From assembly GCA_021827205.1 (NCBI GenBank), contig JAKAWV010000013.1, positions 1-64,000 on the forward strand: 64,000 nt of DNA, written 5' to 3'. Origin of the DNA: Pseudomonadota bacterium. Its GTDB lineage: Bacteria > Pseudomonadota > Gammaproteobacteria > Xanthomonadales > Rhodanobacteraceae. Both the position numbers and the translations under genes were made by a program. A model generated the notes under the pieces. The model worked only from the letters and a program-made list of their open reading frames with translations, did no database searches and was not told where the DNA came from. Below are positions 47,949-57,450 of this stretch, one piece after another; the stretch's first letter is position 1; every line of letters begins with the position of its first letter.

Positions 47949-47982
47949 CATTGCGCGGATGACTGCGCGGATCGCGTGCGGT

Positions 47983-50103
47983 TCAAATCCAGAAGCTCAC
48001 CCCCAGTGCCAGCAATAGCGCGGCGAGCGCATACGCCACATAGCCGTTGAGCTTGCCGTGGTGCATGGCGGCGAAAGCATTGGCGATGTGGCGCGCACCG
48101 CCATGCAGCGGACCGAACACCCAGCGGTCGAGCGCGTAGGGCTGGCGCTCGGTGCGCACGATGGCAGCGCGGAAGTGGCGCGCCACTGTTTCTTCCTCGA
48201 CGTGGGCGGCATTCGGCGCGACCACGGCGGAGAAAATCACTCGCGCCGGGTTGCCGAAGCCGGTGGCGGTATAGGTGAGCTGCGGCTTGAGTTCGGGCAG
48301 GCCGCCGTCCCAGGCGCGCTGACGCGCGAGTTTCCGGGCGTGGGTGAACACGCGCACCACCAGCCACAACAGCAACAGACCCAGCACCAGGGCGAGATCG
48401 AGATACGCCGGCGCGGCGGCGAACACCACCGGGTTGGCGGTGCCGCCGCGATGCATCAGCACCAGGCCGGGCGGTGGCAAGAAGCTGCTGCCGAGTTGCG
48501 CGCCGAGGGCGTGGAAGCTGCTGACGAAATCGCCGGGCAGTGCGCTGCCCGGCGCATAAAACGGTGGTACCAGCGCGCCGCCGCCGCCGTGCAAACCGAG
48601 CGTACCCACCACCGTGCCCAAGCCGGCCACCAGATACGTGGGCAGCAGGCCCAGCGCGATGCAGCCCGCGGCCAGCAGCGCCAAGGCCCAGCGCATGCTG
48701 GCCGGCAGCGGCGTGGGGTTTTGCGCCGCAGGCGAACGCGGCATGCCCAGAAAGGCCATGGCGAACAGCCGGGTGAAAGCCGACAGCGCGAGACCCGCGG
48801 TCAGCGCCATCAGCGCGCCGGCGACGACAAACGCCAGACGCACCGAAACCGGCGCCAGCTCGGCGCTGCGCAGCAGGCTCTGGATCAGCAGCCATTCGCT
48901 GGCGAAGCCGCCGGTCGGTGGCAGCGCCGCCAGCATCATGCAGCCGGCGAGACAGGTGCCGGCCAGCCACGGCAGCTTGCGGATCAGTCCGCCCAAAGCA
49001 TTCAGATCGCGCGTGCCGGTGGTGGTATCCACCGCGCCGGCGGAGAGAAACAGCAGGCTCTTGGCGATGGAATGATTGAGCAGATGCAGCAGCGCGGCGA
49101 TCAGCGCCATGGCGGCGAACACCGGCTGATTCAGCGCGCGGAAAATGAGCGCGGCGCCGATGCCCATCGCCACCAGTCCCATGTTTTCGATGGTGCTGTG
49201 CGCCAGCAGGCGCTTGAACTCGGTTTCGATGGTGGCGTAGAGAATGCCGATGATGGCGCCGAACGCGCCTACCAGCAGCACGATGACCCCGGCCGCAGGC
49301 ATCGCCACCGGCAGCAGATCGGCGTTGATGCGCACGATGCCGTAGATACCCAGATTGACGATCACGCCGGACAGCAGCGCCGAGGCCGGCGCCGGCGCCA
49401 CCGGGTGCGCGCGCGGCAGCCAGCCCATGCTGGGGAACAAGCCGGCCTTGACGCCGAAACCGAAAAAGCTCAGCGCGAAAACCGCCCAGGCGACGCCCGG
49501 GCCGATGCTCGCGGCGCTGGCGGCGATGGCGGCGAACTGGGTGCTGCCGGCGTGCGCGGCCAACAGCAGCAGCGCCAGCAGTTGCAGCAGCGCGCCGGCT
49601 TCGCTGGCCACCAGCATGATCAGCCCGGCTTTCGGCGTGGCGTCGTGCAGGTGCTCGAAATTCACCGCCAGGTAGCACAGCGCCGACATGATTTCCCAGG
49701 TGAACAGGAAGCCGAACACGTCGCGCGTGGTCAGGGTCAGGCCGATGCTGGCGAGCAGGAACAACTGGATGCTGGCGGCGCCCGCGGTGCGGTACTGCGC
49801 GGCGTAATGTCTGAGATAGCGCGCACTGAACAGGAACACTGGCACCGCCACCAGCGCGGTGATCAGCAGGAACCAGGCGGACAGGCGATCGGCGCCCAGG
49901 GTGAGCCGCCCCAGCGCCGGCAATTGCCACAGCGGCAGCAGCCAGACATCGCCCCCCAGCGTCTGCGCGGCGGCGACCAGCAACGCCAGCCCGGCGAGCA
50001 TGCCGAACAGCGTGGCGACCACGGCGGCGTGCCGGTCGCGCACCAGCAGCGTGATGACACCGCCGCCGACGCACAGCGCGAGAAACAGCAGAAACGCGAT
50101 CAT
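47983..50103 (-). CDS. hyfB: Hydrogenase-4-like subunit B (proton-pumping, NuoL/M family)
   Basis: A 706-residue antiporter-like membrane subunit of the complex I/Mrp family, started at the ATG at 50103. About fourteen hydrophobic segments are visible. The conserved glutamate of TM5 is in GFLFTWEIMSALCYLAVNFE, the TM7 lysine in GFGVKAGLFPSMGWLPRAHP, and TM8 contains ALLSGVIVNLGIYGI. The C-terminal part (RAWDGGLPELKPQLTYTATG) is the HyfB-type extension. It is the last gene of the six-gene unit and overlaps hyfI by ATGA. It is expected to translocate protons or sodium ions in the Ehr-type complex. Confidence 0.9.
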   Translation of the reverse strand: MIAFLLFLALCVGGGVITLLVRDRHAAVVATLFGMLAGLALLVAAAQTLGGDVWLLPLWQLPALGRLTLGADRLSAWFLLITALVAVPVFLFSARYLRHYAAQYRTAGAASIQLFLLASIGLTLTTRDVFGFLFTWEIMSALCYLAVNFEHLHDATPKAGLIMLVASEAGALLQLLALLLLAAHAGSTQFAAIAASAASIGPGVAWAVFALSFFGFGVKAGLFPSMGWLPRAHPVAPAPASALLSGVIVNLGIYGIVRINADLLPVAMPAAGVIVLLVGAFGAIIGILYATIETEFKRLLAHSTIENMGLVAMGIGAALIFRALNQPVFAAMALIAALLHLLNHSIAKSLLFLSAGAVDTTTGTRDLNALGGLIRKLPWLAGTCLAGCMMLAALPPTGGFASEWLLIQSLLRSAELAPVSVRLAFVVAGALMALTAGLALSAFTRLFAMAFLGMPRSPAAQNPTPLPASMRWALALLAAGCIALGLLPTYLVAGLGTVVGTLGLHGGGGALVPPFYAPGSALPGDFVSSFHALGAQLGSSFLPPPGLVLMHRGGTANPVVFAAAPAYLDLALVLGLLLLWLVVRVFTHARKLARQRAWDGGLPELKPQLTYTATGFGNPARVIFSAVVAPNAAHVEEETVARHFRAAIVRTERQPYALDRWVFGPLHGGARHIANAFAAMHHGKLNGYVAYALAALLLALGVSFWI

Positions 50104-50801
50104 GGCGCGTCCTCCGCGCGCGGCAGGCTGCGCCCCATCACCGCCAGCAGTGCTTCCAGCACGGCCAGCGGTGGCGGCGGACAGCCGGGCACGACGCGAT
50201 CCACCGGCAGCATATCGGCCACGCCGCCTGCGCAGGCGAAGCTCGGGCCGAACACGCCGCCGCTCGCGGCGCAGGCGCCGACCGCCACCACGCGCTTCGG
50301 TCCCGGCATCGCGGCGTAGGTGTCGAGCAGCGGCTGGCGCATGGCGCGCGTCACCGGGCCCACGACCAGCAGCACATCGGCCTCGCGCGGGCTGGCGGTG
50401 ATGAAAATGCCGAGTCGATGCAGGCTGTACTGCGGCGCCGGCAGTTGCTGCAACTCGGCCAGACAGGCGCCGCAATCGCCGGCATCGAGCACGCGCACGT
50501 GGATGGAATGCGCGAACGCACGCGGCAGCGGCGCGCCCTCGCCGTGACTCCAGGCAATGTCCTCGCGCCAGTGCATGGGCTGCCCGCCGTGGCGGCAGCG
50601 CTGGCAGTGCACGCAATGGTCGAGCGCGACCACGGTCGCGGCGCCCTCGGCGCGCAGCGCGCCGGTGGGGCAGACGTCCGCCGCCGCGGCCGGGCCGTCG
50701 ACGGGACGCCCCGGCGTCATGCCCGGCGCGAGTTCAAGCGTGCGCGGGAAGCCGGTGAGGTCGCGTTGTGTGCGCAGTCCGCGCAACGCCCAGAGTCTCA
50801 T
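50100..50801 (-). CDS. hyfI: Ferredoxin domain fused to NuoB/HyfI-like small subunit
   Basis: A 233-residue electron-transfer subunit. Residues about 40-75 form a single-cluster ferredoxin-like domain with VCPTGAL (Cys44) and DHCVHCQRC (Cys63, 66, 69). Residues about 100-225 are the NuoB/HyfI domain with four cluster ligands: AGDCGACLAEL (Cys110, Cys113), VGACAASGG (Cys177) and VPGCPPPP (Cys207). So both a peripheral and the proximal (N2-type) [4Fe-4S] cluster should be present. In E. coli Hyf these functions lie in separate proteins (HyfH, HyfI), so this is a fusion. It overlaps hyfB and follows hyfG by 2 bases. Confidence 0.85.
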   Translation of the reverse strand: MRLWALRGLRTQRDLTGFPRTLELAPGMTPGRPVDGPAAAADVCPTGALRAEGAATVVALDHCVHCQRCRHGGQPMHWREDIAWSHGEGAPLPRAFAHSIHVRVLDAGDCGACLAELQQLPAPQYSLHRLGIFITASPREADVLLVVGPVTRAMRQPLLDTYAAMPGPKRVVAVGACAASGGVFGPSFACAGGVADMLPVDRVVPGCPPPPLAVLEALLAVMGRSLPRAEDAP

Positions 50802-50803
50802 GG

Positions 50804-52363
50804 TCAGCGGTCCTGTTCGGCCATCGACAAGCCAAAACTGGCCAGGGTGATGGGGAAATCCTGAAACGCGAAACGCTCGGCCGCCAGGTGGTAGGCGTGC
50901 CAGTTGGCGAAGGCCGGTGGCATCAGACGCAGGCGCGCGATGCGCCCGTCGGCATCAAGCCGCGCGAAGCAGGTGCTGGCGCCGGCCGGGGCTTCGGTCC
51001 AGCCCAGCCCGGCGCCGGCGCGTGTGGCGCATGTGCCGCGCACGGTGCCGGCGGGCAGTTGCGTCGCCAGCAGCGGCAGCAAGCGCGCCGACTCGGCGGC
51101 TTCGTCCAGAAACACGCGCAGCCGTGCCAGGTTGTCGCCTTCCGCGGCCTGCGCCACGCGCGGCGTACATTCGGCGTAGGCGGCGTAGGGCTGCTCGCGG
51201 CGCAGGTCACTGACATGGCCGGCGGCGCGTCCCACCGGGCCGACCAGGCCGTAGCGTCGCGCCACCTTGGCGTCGATCACGCCGACTTCTTCAAGGCGGT
51301 CGATGAAGCTGTTGTCGAACAGCAATTCCTCGGCCAGATCGGCCAGACGCCGCGCCACGGCTTGTGCTTGCGCCGCCAATTCGCGCGCCGCGGCATCGTC
51401 CAGATCGAACGCCAGGCCGCCCGCTGCGATCAGTCCGAACAAATAGCGATGACCGGCGTGGCGCCCGCTCAGGCGCAGCAGTTCTTCCACGCGCTGATAG
51501 GCGAGGCTGGTGGGCACCGCCAGCGCGGTGGACTTGCACAGCCCGGCGATGGTGGCGGCGTGACTGCGCAGGCGCTCCAACTCCGCCCAGAAGCTGCGCA
51601 ACGTCTGCGCGCGCGCCGGCACGCTGCAGTCGCAAGCGCGCTCAATGGCCTGCGCCGCGGCCAGCGCGTGGGCGAAGGCATTGGTGCCGTTCATGCGCTC
51701 CACCAGCAACAGCGCATCGGCGGCGACCATGCCCTCGGCGCGTTTTTCGATGCCGCGATATTTGTAGAACAGCCGCGTCTGGCAGTGGGTGATTTCCTCG
51801 CCCAGGGTGTCGAGCAGAAACTGCCCGGCTTCGCTGACGCCGCCGTACACCGGGCCTACCGGCATCAGGAACGCGCCCTCGGCCTGCAGCATTTGCTGCG
51901 GCTGGTAGGGCGAGGGCGCGCCGTCGGCATCCGTAAAGGCGAAGTCGTGGCGCATCGGGAAAGCCTGCTCGGGCCAGACTTCATCGTGCAGCACGAAGTT
52001 GCCGAGGAAGGGGTGGTTGGAAAAGATCAGGCCGAACAGGTCTTCGATCTCGCGCTCGTGCCAGTCGGCGGCGAACAGGCGCGGGCTGATGCTGGGCACG
52101 GTGCCGCCCGGCGCGACGTCGATGACCAGCTCCAGCCACGGCAGGCCTCGCGGCAGCCAGAACGGATAACGCAATGCGAAACTGCCGTTGCGTTGCTCGC
52201 AAACAATGCCCGCCAGGTGCGCCTGCGATCGCGCCAGTACATGCGCGGCATGCGGCAGGCGCGCGGCCGGCAGCGGCAGGGCCAGCACCGCGCCAGATTC
52301 GATCGCGGCGGGCACTGCGGCGTCGCATTCAAGTGCGTGCAGCAGTTCAGCCAGCGTGTTCAT
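50804..52363 (-). CDS. hyfG: Hydrogenase-4-like large subunit (NuoCD/HyfG) lacking Ni ligands
   Basis: A 519-residue fusion of a NuoC-like part (DWHEREIEDLFGLIFSNHPF, residues about 60-140) and a NuoD/HyfG-like part (RLFYKYRGIEKRAEGMVAAD onward). In [NiFe] hydrogenases the next block is ERICGVC; here it is ERMNGTNA (residues 222-229), with no cysteine. The C-terminal DPCxxC motif is also absent, since the protein ends FPITLASFGLSMAEQDR. It therefore cannot bind a NiFe centre and resembles quinone-site NuoD or the large subunit of Ehr complexes. The start at 52363 is used; a longer open frame upstream overlaps hyfF out of frame. Confidence 0.85.
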   Translation of the reverse strand: MNTLAELLHALECDAAVPAAIESGAVLALPLPAARLPHAAHVLARSQAHLAGIVCEQRNGSFALRYPFWLPRGLPWLELVIDVAPGGTVPSISPRLFAADWHEREIEDLFGLIFSNHPFLGNFVLHDEVWPEQAFPMRHDFAFTDADGAPSPYQPQQMLQAEGAFLMPVGPVYGGVSEAGQFLLDTLGEEITHCQTRLFYKYRGIEKRAEGMVAADALLLVERMNGTNAFAHALAAAQAIERACDCSVPARAQTLRSFWAELERLRSHAATIAGLCKSTALAVPTSLAYQRVEELLRLSGRHAGHRYLFGLIAAGGLAFDLDDAAARELAAQAQAVARRLADLAEELLFDNSFIDRLEEVGVIDAKVARRYGLVGPVGRAAGHVSDLRREQPYAAYAECTPRVAQAAEGDNLARLRVFLDEAAESARLLPLLATQLPAGTVRGTCATRAGAGLGWTEAPAGASTCFARLDADGRIARLRLMPPAFANWHAYHLAAERFAFQDFPITLASFGLSMAEQDR

Positions 52364-53817
52364 GGCGCCAGGCCTCCGGTCAGTTGCCGCGCCGCCGCGT
52401 GCAGCAATTGCGACAGTGGCGCCGGCATCCACAGCCCCAGCACCAGCACCGGAAGCAGCGCCAGCACCGCCACCCATTGCAAGCCGCGCGGGCCATGCAC
52501 GGCGCTGGCGACCGCCGGCGAGGGTTCGCCGAACACCATGTGGTTGCCCTGGATCAGAATGCCGGCAAAGGCGATGATGATGAAGGTGGCCAGCAACACC
52601 AGGCTGACATAATCGCCACCCGCGGCCGCCGCGCGCAGGATGGCGAATTCGCTGCTGAACACCGCGAACGGTGGCGCGCCGGCGATGGCCAGCGCCGCGG
52701 CCAGCAGCAGCGCCGCGGTCCACGGACGTTTGCGCAGCAGGCCGCGCACCGCGGAAATCTCGCGCGTGCCGGTGATCACCAGCACGATGCCGGCGGCATA
52801 AAACGCCAGCGACTTGGTCAGCGCGTGGGTGAGCACCTGCAGCACCACCGGATACGCGGCGATCTTGCCCAGGCCCAACGCCGTCATCAGGATGCCCATG
52901 TGCTCCACGGTGGAATAGGCGAACAGGCGCTTGTAGTCGTGCACCTGCAGCAGCAGAAACGCGGCCACGCCCACCGACACCAGCCCGATCACGCTCAGCC
53001 AGTGCTCCAGGTGCAGGCCGGGAATGCCGATGAACACCGGCAGCAGGCGCATGACCACGTACAGAATCAAACTCACCTCGATGCCCGAGAGCAGCGCGCA
53101 CACCGGCGTCGGTGCCTGCGAGTGCGCGTCGGGCAACCAGGTGTGGATCGGCACCAGACCGATCTTGCTGCCGAAGCCGAACAGGATCAGCGCGAACGCC
53201 ACCTTGCGCAGCAACGGGTTCATCAGCGGGCTGGCCTGCACCAGCGCGGCGAAGGTCTGCGGGCCACCGCCAGCGCGCTGCAGGCCCCACAGCAGCAGAA
53301 AAAACCCCAGCGCCGCGACGGTGGCGCCCATGATGGTGATCACGGCGTATTTCCACGCCGCTTCCAGCGCCGGCTTGCTGCCGTCGAAGCCGACCAGGAA
53401 GATCGAGAACAACGTGGTCAGCTCCACCGTCACCCAGGCCAGCGCCGGTTGCTGCATCAGCGGCACCGCCAGCAGCGAGGCCAGGAACAGATTGAAGTAG
53501 ACGTAGTAGCGGCGCAGCCCGGCGCGCGGGTCGGCGACATGCGCGAGGTGATGCGCGATGTACGGGCCGGAATACAGGCTGGCGGTGACGCCGAGAAAAG
53601 CGGTGAGCAGGGCGAACACGGCGCCCAGCGCATCCAGTCCGATCCAGCTTTGCGGCGTCGGCAGATTCTGCCCGTGCAGGATGTTGTGCGCGCCGACCAG
53701 CGCCAGCGCGAAGCCGAGCAGCGCCGCGAGCACGGTGACCCAGCGCGCGCCCGGCAGCCAGCGCGACCATAGCGCGGCCAGCAGGGCGGGGATGGGCATC
53801 AGCCAGACCATGCTCAC
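52360..53817 (-). CDS. hyfF: Hydrogenase-4-like subunit F (NuoM/N family)
   Basis: A 485-residue antiporter-like subunit with about fourteen hydrophobic segments. TM5 region VTVELTTLFSIFLVGFDGSK, the TM7 lysine in GFGSKIGLVPIHTWLPDAHS, TM8 CALLSGIEVSLILYVVMRLL and FAYSTVEHMGILMTALGLG are conserved. The start is a GTG at 53817 overlapping the hyfE stop (GTGA), or the ATG at 53811. It ends overlapping hyfG by ATGA. With HyfB it provides two ion-pumping modules to the complex. Confidence 0.9.
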   Translation of the reverse strand: MSMVWLMPIPALLAALWSRWLPGARWVTVLAALLGFALALVGAHNILHGQNLPTPQSWIGLDALGAVFALLTAFLGVTASLYSGPYIAHHLAHVADPRAGLRRYYVYFNLFLASLLAVPLMQQPALAWVTVELTTLFSIFLVGFDGSKPALEAAWKYAVITIMGATVAALGFFLLLWGLQRAGGGPQTFAALVQASPLMNPLLRKVAFALILFGFGSKIGLVPIHTWLPDAHSQAPTPVCALLSGIEVSLILYVVMRLLPVFIGIPGLHLEHWLSVIGLVSVGVAAFLLLQVHDYKRLFAYSTVEHMGILMTALGLGKIAAYPVVLQVLTHALTKSLAFYAAGIVLVITGTREISAVRGLLRKRPWTAALLLAAALAIAGAPPFAVFSSEFAILRAAAAGGDYVSLVLLATFIIIAFAGILIQGNHMVFGEPSPAVASAVHGPRGLQWVAVLALLPVLVLGLWMPAPLSQLLHAAARQLTGGLAP

Positions 53818-54488
53818 GGCTTGCGTTCCCGTTCGCGCAGCGCGGTCATCTCGCCGGTGTCGGTGCTGCCCAAAGTGAGGGCGATGGTGCGTGCCAGCAA
53901 CGCCACGATCATCACCACCATCACGCCTTCCAGCGCGGCGGCAAACTCCACCAGCGCCGAGGATGTGGTGATGGCGATGCCGGCGAAGAACACGCCGTTG
54001 TCGATGGTCATCAGCGCGAACAACTGCGGCAGGGCCTCGCGCCGGATCGCCAGCAAGAACACACCGAGCAGCGTCACCACCAGCCCGATCGACAGATTGG
54101 TCGCGGCGGCCGGGTCTTGTCCCGCCACCTGTGGACGCGCCACGGCGTAAGCCACCACCGCCAGCAGCAGGGCGATGATCAAGGCCACCGGAATGCCCAG
54201 TACCGAGGACAGCTCGCGCCGCCGCCGCAACGCCGGGCTGAGCAGGCGGTTGATCAGCAGCGGAATGGCGATGGGCTTGGCCAGCAGGGTGATGGCCGCG
54301 ACGATGACCAGCTCGGGCGAGGCGAAATGCGCCGCCAGCAGCATGGTGGACGCGGCCAGCAGCAGACCTTGCCCGACGTACAGATACAACACCGCCTGCG
54401 CCTGCCGCGCGCTGATCATCATGAAGGCGGTGAGCAGGAACAGCACCGCCACCAGGGTGTTGAGACTGAGCAGCACCGATGCGGTCAT
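53814..54488 (-). CDS. hyfE: Hydrogenase-4-like subunit E (MrpC/NuoK-related)
   Basis: A 224-residue membrane protein with about seven hydrophobic segments (LNTLVAVLFLLTAFMMISAR, then AVLYLYVGQGLLLAASTMLL and ATNLSIGLVVTLLGVFLLAI). The glutamates in ASPELVIVAAITLLAKPIAI and EGVMVVMIVALLARTIALTL fit the NuoK/MrpC-like channel. It overlaps hyfC by four bases at its start and hyfF at its end. Confidence 0.87.
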   Translation of the reverse strand: MTASVLLSLNTLVAVLFLLTAFMMISARQAQAVLYLYVGQGLLLAASTMLLAAHFASPELVIVAAITLLAKPIAIPLLINRLLSPALRRRRELSSVLGIPVALIIALLLAVVAYAVARPQVAGQDPAAATNLSIGLVVTLLGVFLLAIRREALPQLFALMTIDNGVFFAGIAITTSSALVEFAAALEGVMVVMIVALLARTIALTLGSTDTGEMTALRERERKP

Positions 54489-55435
54489 GGCAGGAACACG
54501 CGCGCGATCATGGCGATGGCAGCCACCGCGAACGCCGCGCCGAGAAACTCGGGGATGCGGAACAGGCGCAGCTTGGCGAAGCTGACCTCGATCACCGCCA
54601 GCACCGCCAGCGCGATCAGCATCTTCAGCGCGATCAGCGGCACCGCCAGCAGCACCGCGCCGATCGACACCTTGCTGGCCAGACCCCAGGGCGCCAGCAG
54701 CACGTTGAGCAGCACCGTGAGCAGCACCACCAGCTTCATCGCCCCCGCCCAGTGCATCAGTGCCGCGCCGCGGCCGGAGTATTCGAGATTCTTGGCCTCG
54801 TCGATCATCGCCAGCTCGAAGTCGCCGCTGGGGTTGTCCACCGGAATCTTGCCGGTCTCGGCGAGGATGATCATCAGCATCGCCACCACCAGCAGCAGAT
54901 GCGCCGGCTCGAAAAACGCCGCCGGCGTGCTCACCCACTGCTGCTGCACGATGTAGGGGATGGTCGAGTTCGCGGTGAAGCTCACCGCGAAGAAAATCAT
55001 CATGAACACCGGCTCGACCAGAAACCCCACCATGCGCGTGCGGCTGGCGCCCATCGCGCCATAGGGGTTGGCGGTATCCACCGCGGCCAGCGCGGTGAAC
55101 AGCCCGGACAGCGCGAGGATGAAACCCGCGCCGACCATATCGGCCATGAAGGCCATGAACAGCGGGTAGTCGGTGAGTACCGGAATCAGCAGCGTCACCA
55201 GCAGCGGAGCGATGAAGGCGACATAAGGCGCGGCGCGAAAAATCCAGCTGCTTTGCTCCGAGACGATCTCGTCCTTGGCGAACAGCTTGCGCAAGTCGTA
55301 ATAGGACTGGAAAATGCTCGGCCCGGCCTTGCCCTGCAGGCGTTCCTTCATGCGGTTGAGCACGCCCTTGGCCAGCGGCGCCAGCAGCAGCACATAGGCC
55401 AACTGCATGATGTTGATGACGACATGCTCGAACAT
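54485..55435 (-). CDS. hyfC: Hydrogenase-4-like subunit C (NuoH family)
   Basis: A 316-residue NuoH-like subunit with eight hydrophobic segments. Typical are RMKERLQGKAGPSIFQSYYD, LRKLFAKDEIVSEQSSWIFR near the N-terminus, AETGKIPVDNPSGDFELAMI and DEAKNLEYSGRGAALMHWAG, the charged cytoplasmic loop that lines the quinone-tunnel entrance. It is the first gene of the operon hyfC-E-F-G-I-B, all overlapping or within 2 bases. No hydrogenase maturation (hyp) genes or formate dehydrogenase gene are in the window. Confidence 0.92.
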   Translation of the reverse strand: MFEHVVINIMQLAYVLLLAPLAKGVLNRMKERLQGKAGPSIFQSYYDLRKLFAKDEIVSEQSSWIFRAAPYVAFIAPLLVTLLIPVLTDYPLFMAFMADMVGAGFILALSGLFTALAAVDTANPYGAMGASRTRMVGFLVEPVFMMIFFAVSFTANSTIPYIVQQQWVSTPAAFFEPAHLLLVVAMLMIILAETGKIPVDNPSGDFELAMIDEAKNLEYSGRGAALMHWAGAMKLVVLLTVLLNVLLAPWGLASKVSIGAVLLAVPLIALKMLIALAVLAVIEVSFAKLRLFRIPEFLGAAFAVAAIAMIARVFLP

Positions 55436-55692
55436 GGTCGCGTCCCGGTGTGGTCACAAGCCGACGTGCTGCGGCTTCAAGCCAATCTGGAGCAGGGACC
55501 ATCATCGCCGGGTGGCGCTATGAGGCGAGTCCCATCGCCTTGTTCGGTGCCGCTATTCTGTCATGCCATGTGTCATGACGCATCCACACGCAGGGCCGGT
55601 CGTGCCCAAGCAGCGCAACGCGACATTGCCAGGGTTGCCTTGCCGCGACGCGCTGCGCCGCATTGGCCGTTCGCGCGTGGCGCGCGCCACGC

Positions 55693-56361
55693 ATGATCGC
55701 CGAGTCGCATGATCGCGCGCTGCGCATCGCCGCGCGCTTCGCCGGGCGCTGGCGACAGGGCTACGTGTGCGGCAAGCTGCGCAGCGATCCCGCGTTCGCG
55801 ACCATCGCCACCTTGCTGACCGAGGCCGGCGCCGCGCGGCCGGTGCTGGATCTGGGCTGCGGCATGGGCCTGCTCGGCCAATGGTTGCGTGAATGCGGCC
55901 ATCGCGGCGCGTACCTCGGCATCGACAACGACGCACGCAAGCTGCGTGCCGGGCGCGTTGCCGCGGCGACACTGCACCCGGCATTGGATCTGCGCGCCGG
56001 TGACTTGCAGGCGCTGCCCGAATTCAGCGGGCACGTGGTACTGCTGGATGCGCTGCATTACCTGGCGCGCGCGCCGCAGCAGGCGCTGCTGGCGGCCTGC
56101 GCGCAACGTCTGGGCGCGGGTGATCTGCTATTGATACGCAGCGTGTTGCGCGATGCCTCGTGGCGCTACCGCATCACCCAGGCCGAGGAGTTGCTGGCGG
56201 CCGCGAGCGGATGGATGCGCACCGCGGCTCGCCATATTCCCGAGGGCGATGCATTGAGCGAAAACCTTGGCGCACTGGGGTTGTGCGTCACGCGACAGCC
56301 CTTGTGGGGGCGCACGCCGTTCAACAGTTGGCTGATCGTGGCGCGGCGTGCGCCTAATTGA
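55693..56361 (+). CDS. Class I SAM-dependent methyltransferase
   Basis: A 222-residue protein from the ATG at 55693. The N-terminal helix RFAGRWRQGYVCGKLRSDPA precedes SAM motif I (RPVLDLGCGMGLLGQWLREC, near residue 48), motif II YLGIDNDARKL and motif IV HVVLLDALHYL. The pattern resembles methyltransferases found near fatty-acid or aryl-polyene pathway genes, but no such genes are here. It is divergent from hyfC and overlaps the following hypothetical gene by 8 bases at their 3' ends. Confidence 0.8.
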   Translation: MIAESHDRALRIAARFAGRWRQGYVCGKLRSDPAFATIATLLTEAGAARPVLDLGCGMGLLGQWLRECGHRGAYLGIDNDARKLRAGRVAAATLHPALDLRAGDLQALPEFSGHVVLLDALHYLARAPQQALLAACAQRLGAGDLLLIRSVLRDASWRYRITQAEELLAAASGWMRTAARHIPEGDALSENLGALGLCVTRQPLWGRTPFNSWLIVARRAPN

Positions 56362-56836
56362 GCGTGGCGTTGCCCGAGAGAATCACCTCGGCCTGGCGCC
56401 GGAAATCCGCGGCCTTGTTCTCGTCGATGGTCAGGCGGATCAGGCGCACGCAGGCATCCACCGCGGGCTGCAGCTCGGCTCGCTCGTCGGCCGCGTTGCG
56501 CAGTTTGTTGACCACCGCGCCGGCGCCCGCGCCGAGCAGGGTTTCAGCCATGTGCAGTAGCGCCTGGCGTGGGCTGCCGGCATTCTGCGCATCGCCGCTC
56601 TGCATGCTCGCGGCGCTCGTTCCCGCCGGCGCCGCGATCAGATCCAGGGCAAGCAATTGATCGAGCGTGGCCACCACGTCCATGGACGCGGCGTTGGCGT
56701 GCATCAGATCCGCCACGTTGCGGTGACCGTCGACCATGATCAGCAGGCGCCGCATGGCCATGCCCAGACCCAGCGCGCGTTTCTCGAGCTCCGCGACGCC
56801 GGCGGCGGTCTTGCGGAGAATCAGTTCCGGCTGCAT
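56354..56836 (-). CDS. Conserved hypothetical protein
   Basis: A 160-residue soluble, mostly helical protein (LELRKRALGLGM-like opening, here LILRKTAAGVAELEKRALGL, then GMAMRRLLIMVDGHRNVADL). The segment RLLIMVDGHRNVADLMHANA with DVVATLDQLLALDLI resembles a small winged-helix-like module seen in proteobacterial regulators of unknown type. The C-terminal half contains LGAGAGAVVNKLRNAADERA and LIRLTIDENKAADFRRQAEV. No defined function. It ends overlapping the methyltransferase gene and lies 4 bases after the next gene on its strand, so they form a pair. Confidence 0.6.
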   Translation of the reverse strand: MQPELILRKTAAGVAELEKRALGLGMAMRRLLIMVDGHRNVADLMHANAASMDVVATLDQLLALDLIAAPAGTSAASMQSGDAQNAGSPRQALLHMAETLLGAGAGAVVNKLRNAADERAELQPAVDACVRLIRLTIDENKAADFRRQAEVILSGNATLN

Positions 56837-56840
56837 CGGC

Positions 56841-57140
56841 TCAGCCGGCCAGTTCGCTGATGACGCGATGGATCAGGCGCACCGTGATCAGTACATACAC
56901 CGCGCCGAACAGAAAAATCAGCGACACCAGCGGATTGACGATCGCCTGCGGCAACAGCGGGAAAAATGGCGTCAGCAGATAGCCGATGGTGAACAACACC
57001 ACCAGTCCGGTGAGCTGTTTCCAGGTGCGCCCGACGATGCCGCCGGGCACCGATTTGCCGAGGCGCAGAACCTGCGCTAGGCAGACGAGCATGACCACGA
57101 TCGCGGCCAGGCTGATGAACGTGCTGGGCTCAAAACTCAT
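56841..57140 (-). CDS. Small membrane protein, unknown
   Basis: A protein of 99-101 residues with three hydrophobic segments (FISLAAIVVMLVCLAQVLRL, LTGLVVLFTIGYLLTPFFPL and VNPLVSLIFLFGAVYVLITV). ATG codons at 57146 and 57140 are both possible. It precedes the 160-residue hypothetical gene by 4 bases, probably as one transcript. No family recognised. Confidence 0.6.
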   Translation of the reverse strand: MSFEPSTFISLAAIVVMLVCLAQVLRLGKSVPGGIVGRTWKQLTGLVVLFTIGYLLTPFFPLLPQAIVNPLVSLIFLFGAVYVLITVRLIHRVISELAG

Positions 57141-57450
57141 GATCATTTCTCCCTGTTGAATGGTTTGCGGATCTGGACATCACGCCACGCTGGCGGGCAA
57201 CGACACCGATCAATGCCACGCCACCGGGTCGCGGCTTTGCCGGCGGGCGCATTGACCGGTATCAGGCGGCCGTCGGGCGCGGGTCTCGGCGCCCGCCTGC
57301 GATGCTATGCCGCAGGCGGAGTGATTTCATGTGCGGGTGCACCATGGGCGGTTGCCGACGTCGGCGCGCGGCGTGTTCGCGGTCGCCGCGAGCGGCGGTC
57401 TGCGGCACACTCGCAGGCTCTATCCATGGATGCGGCGGAGCGGTGCGGTG

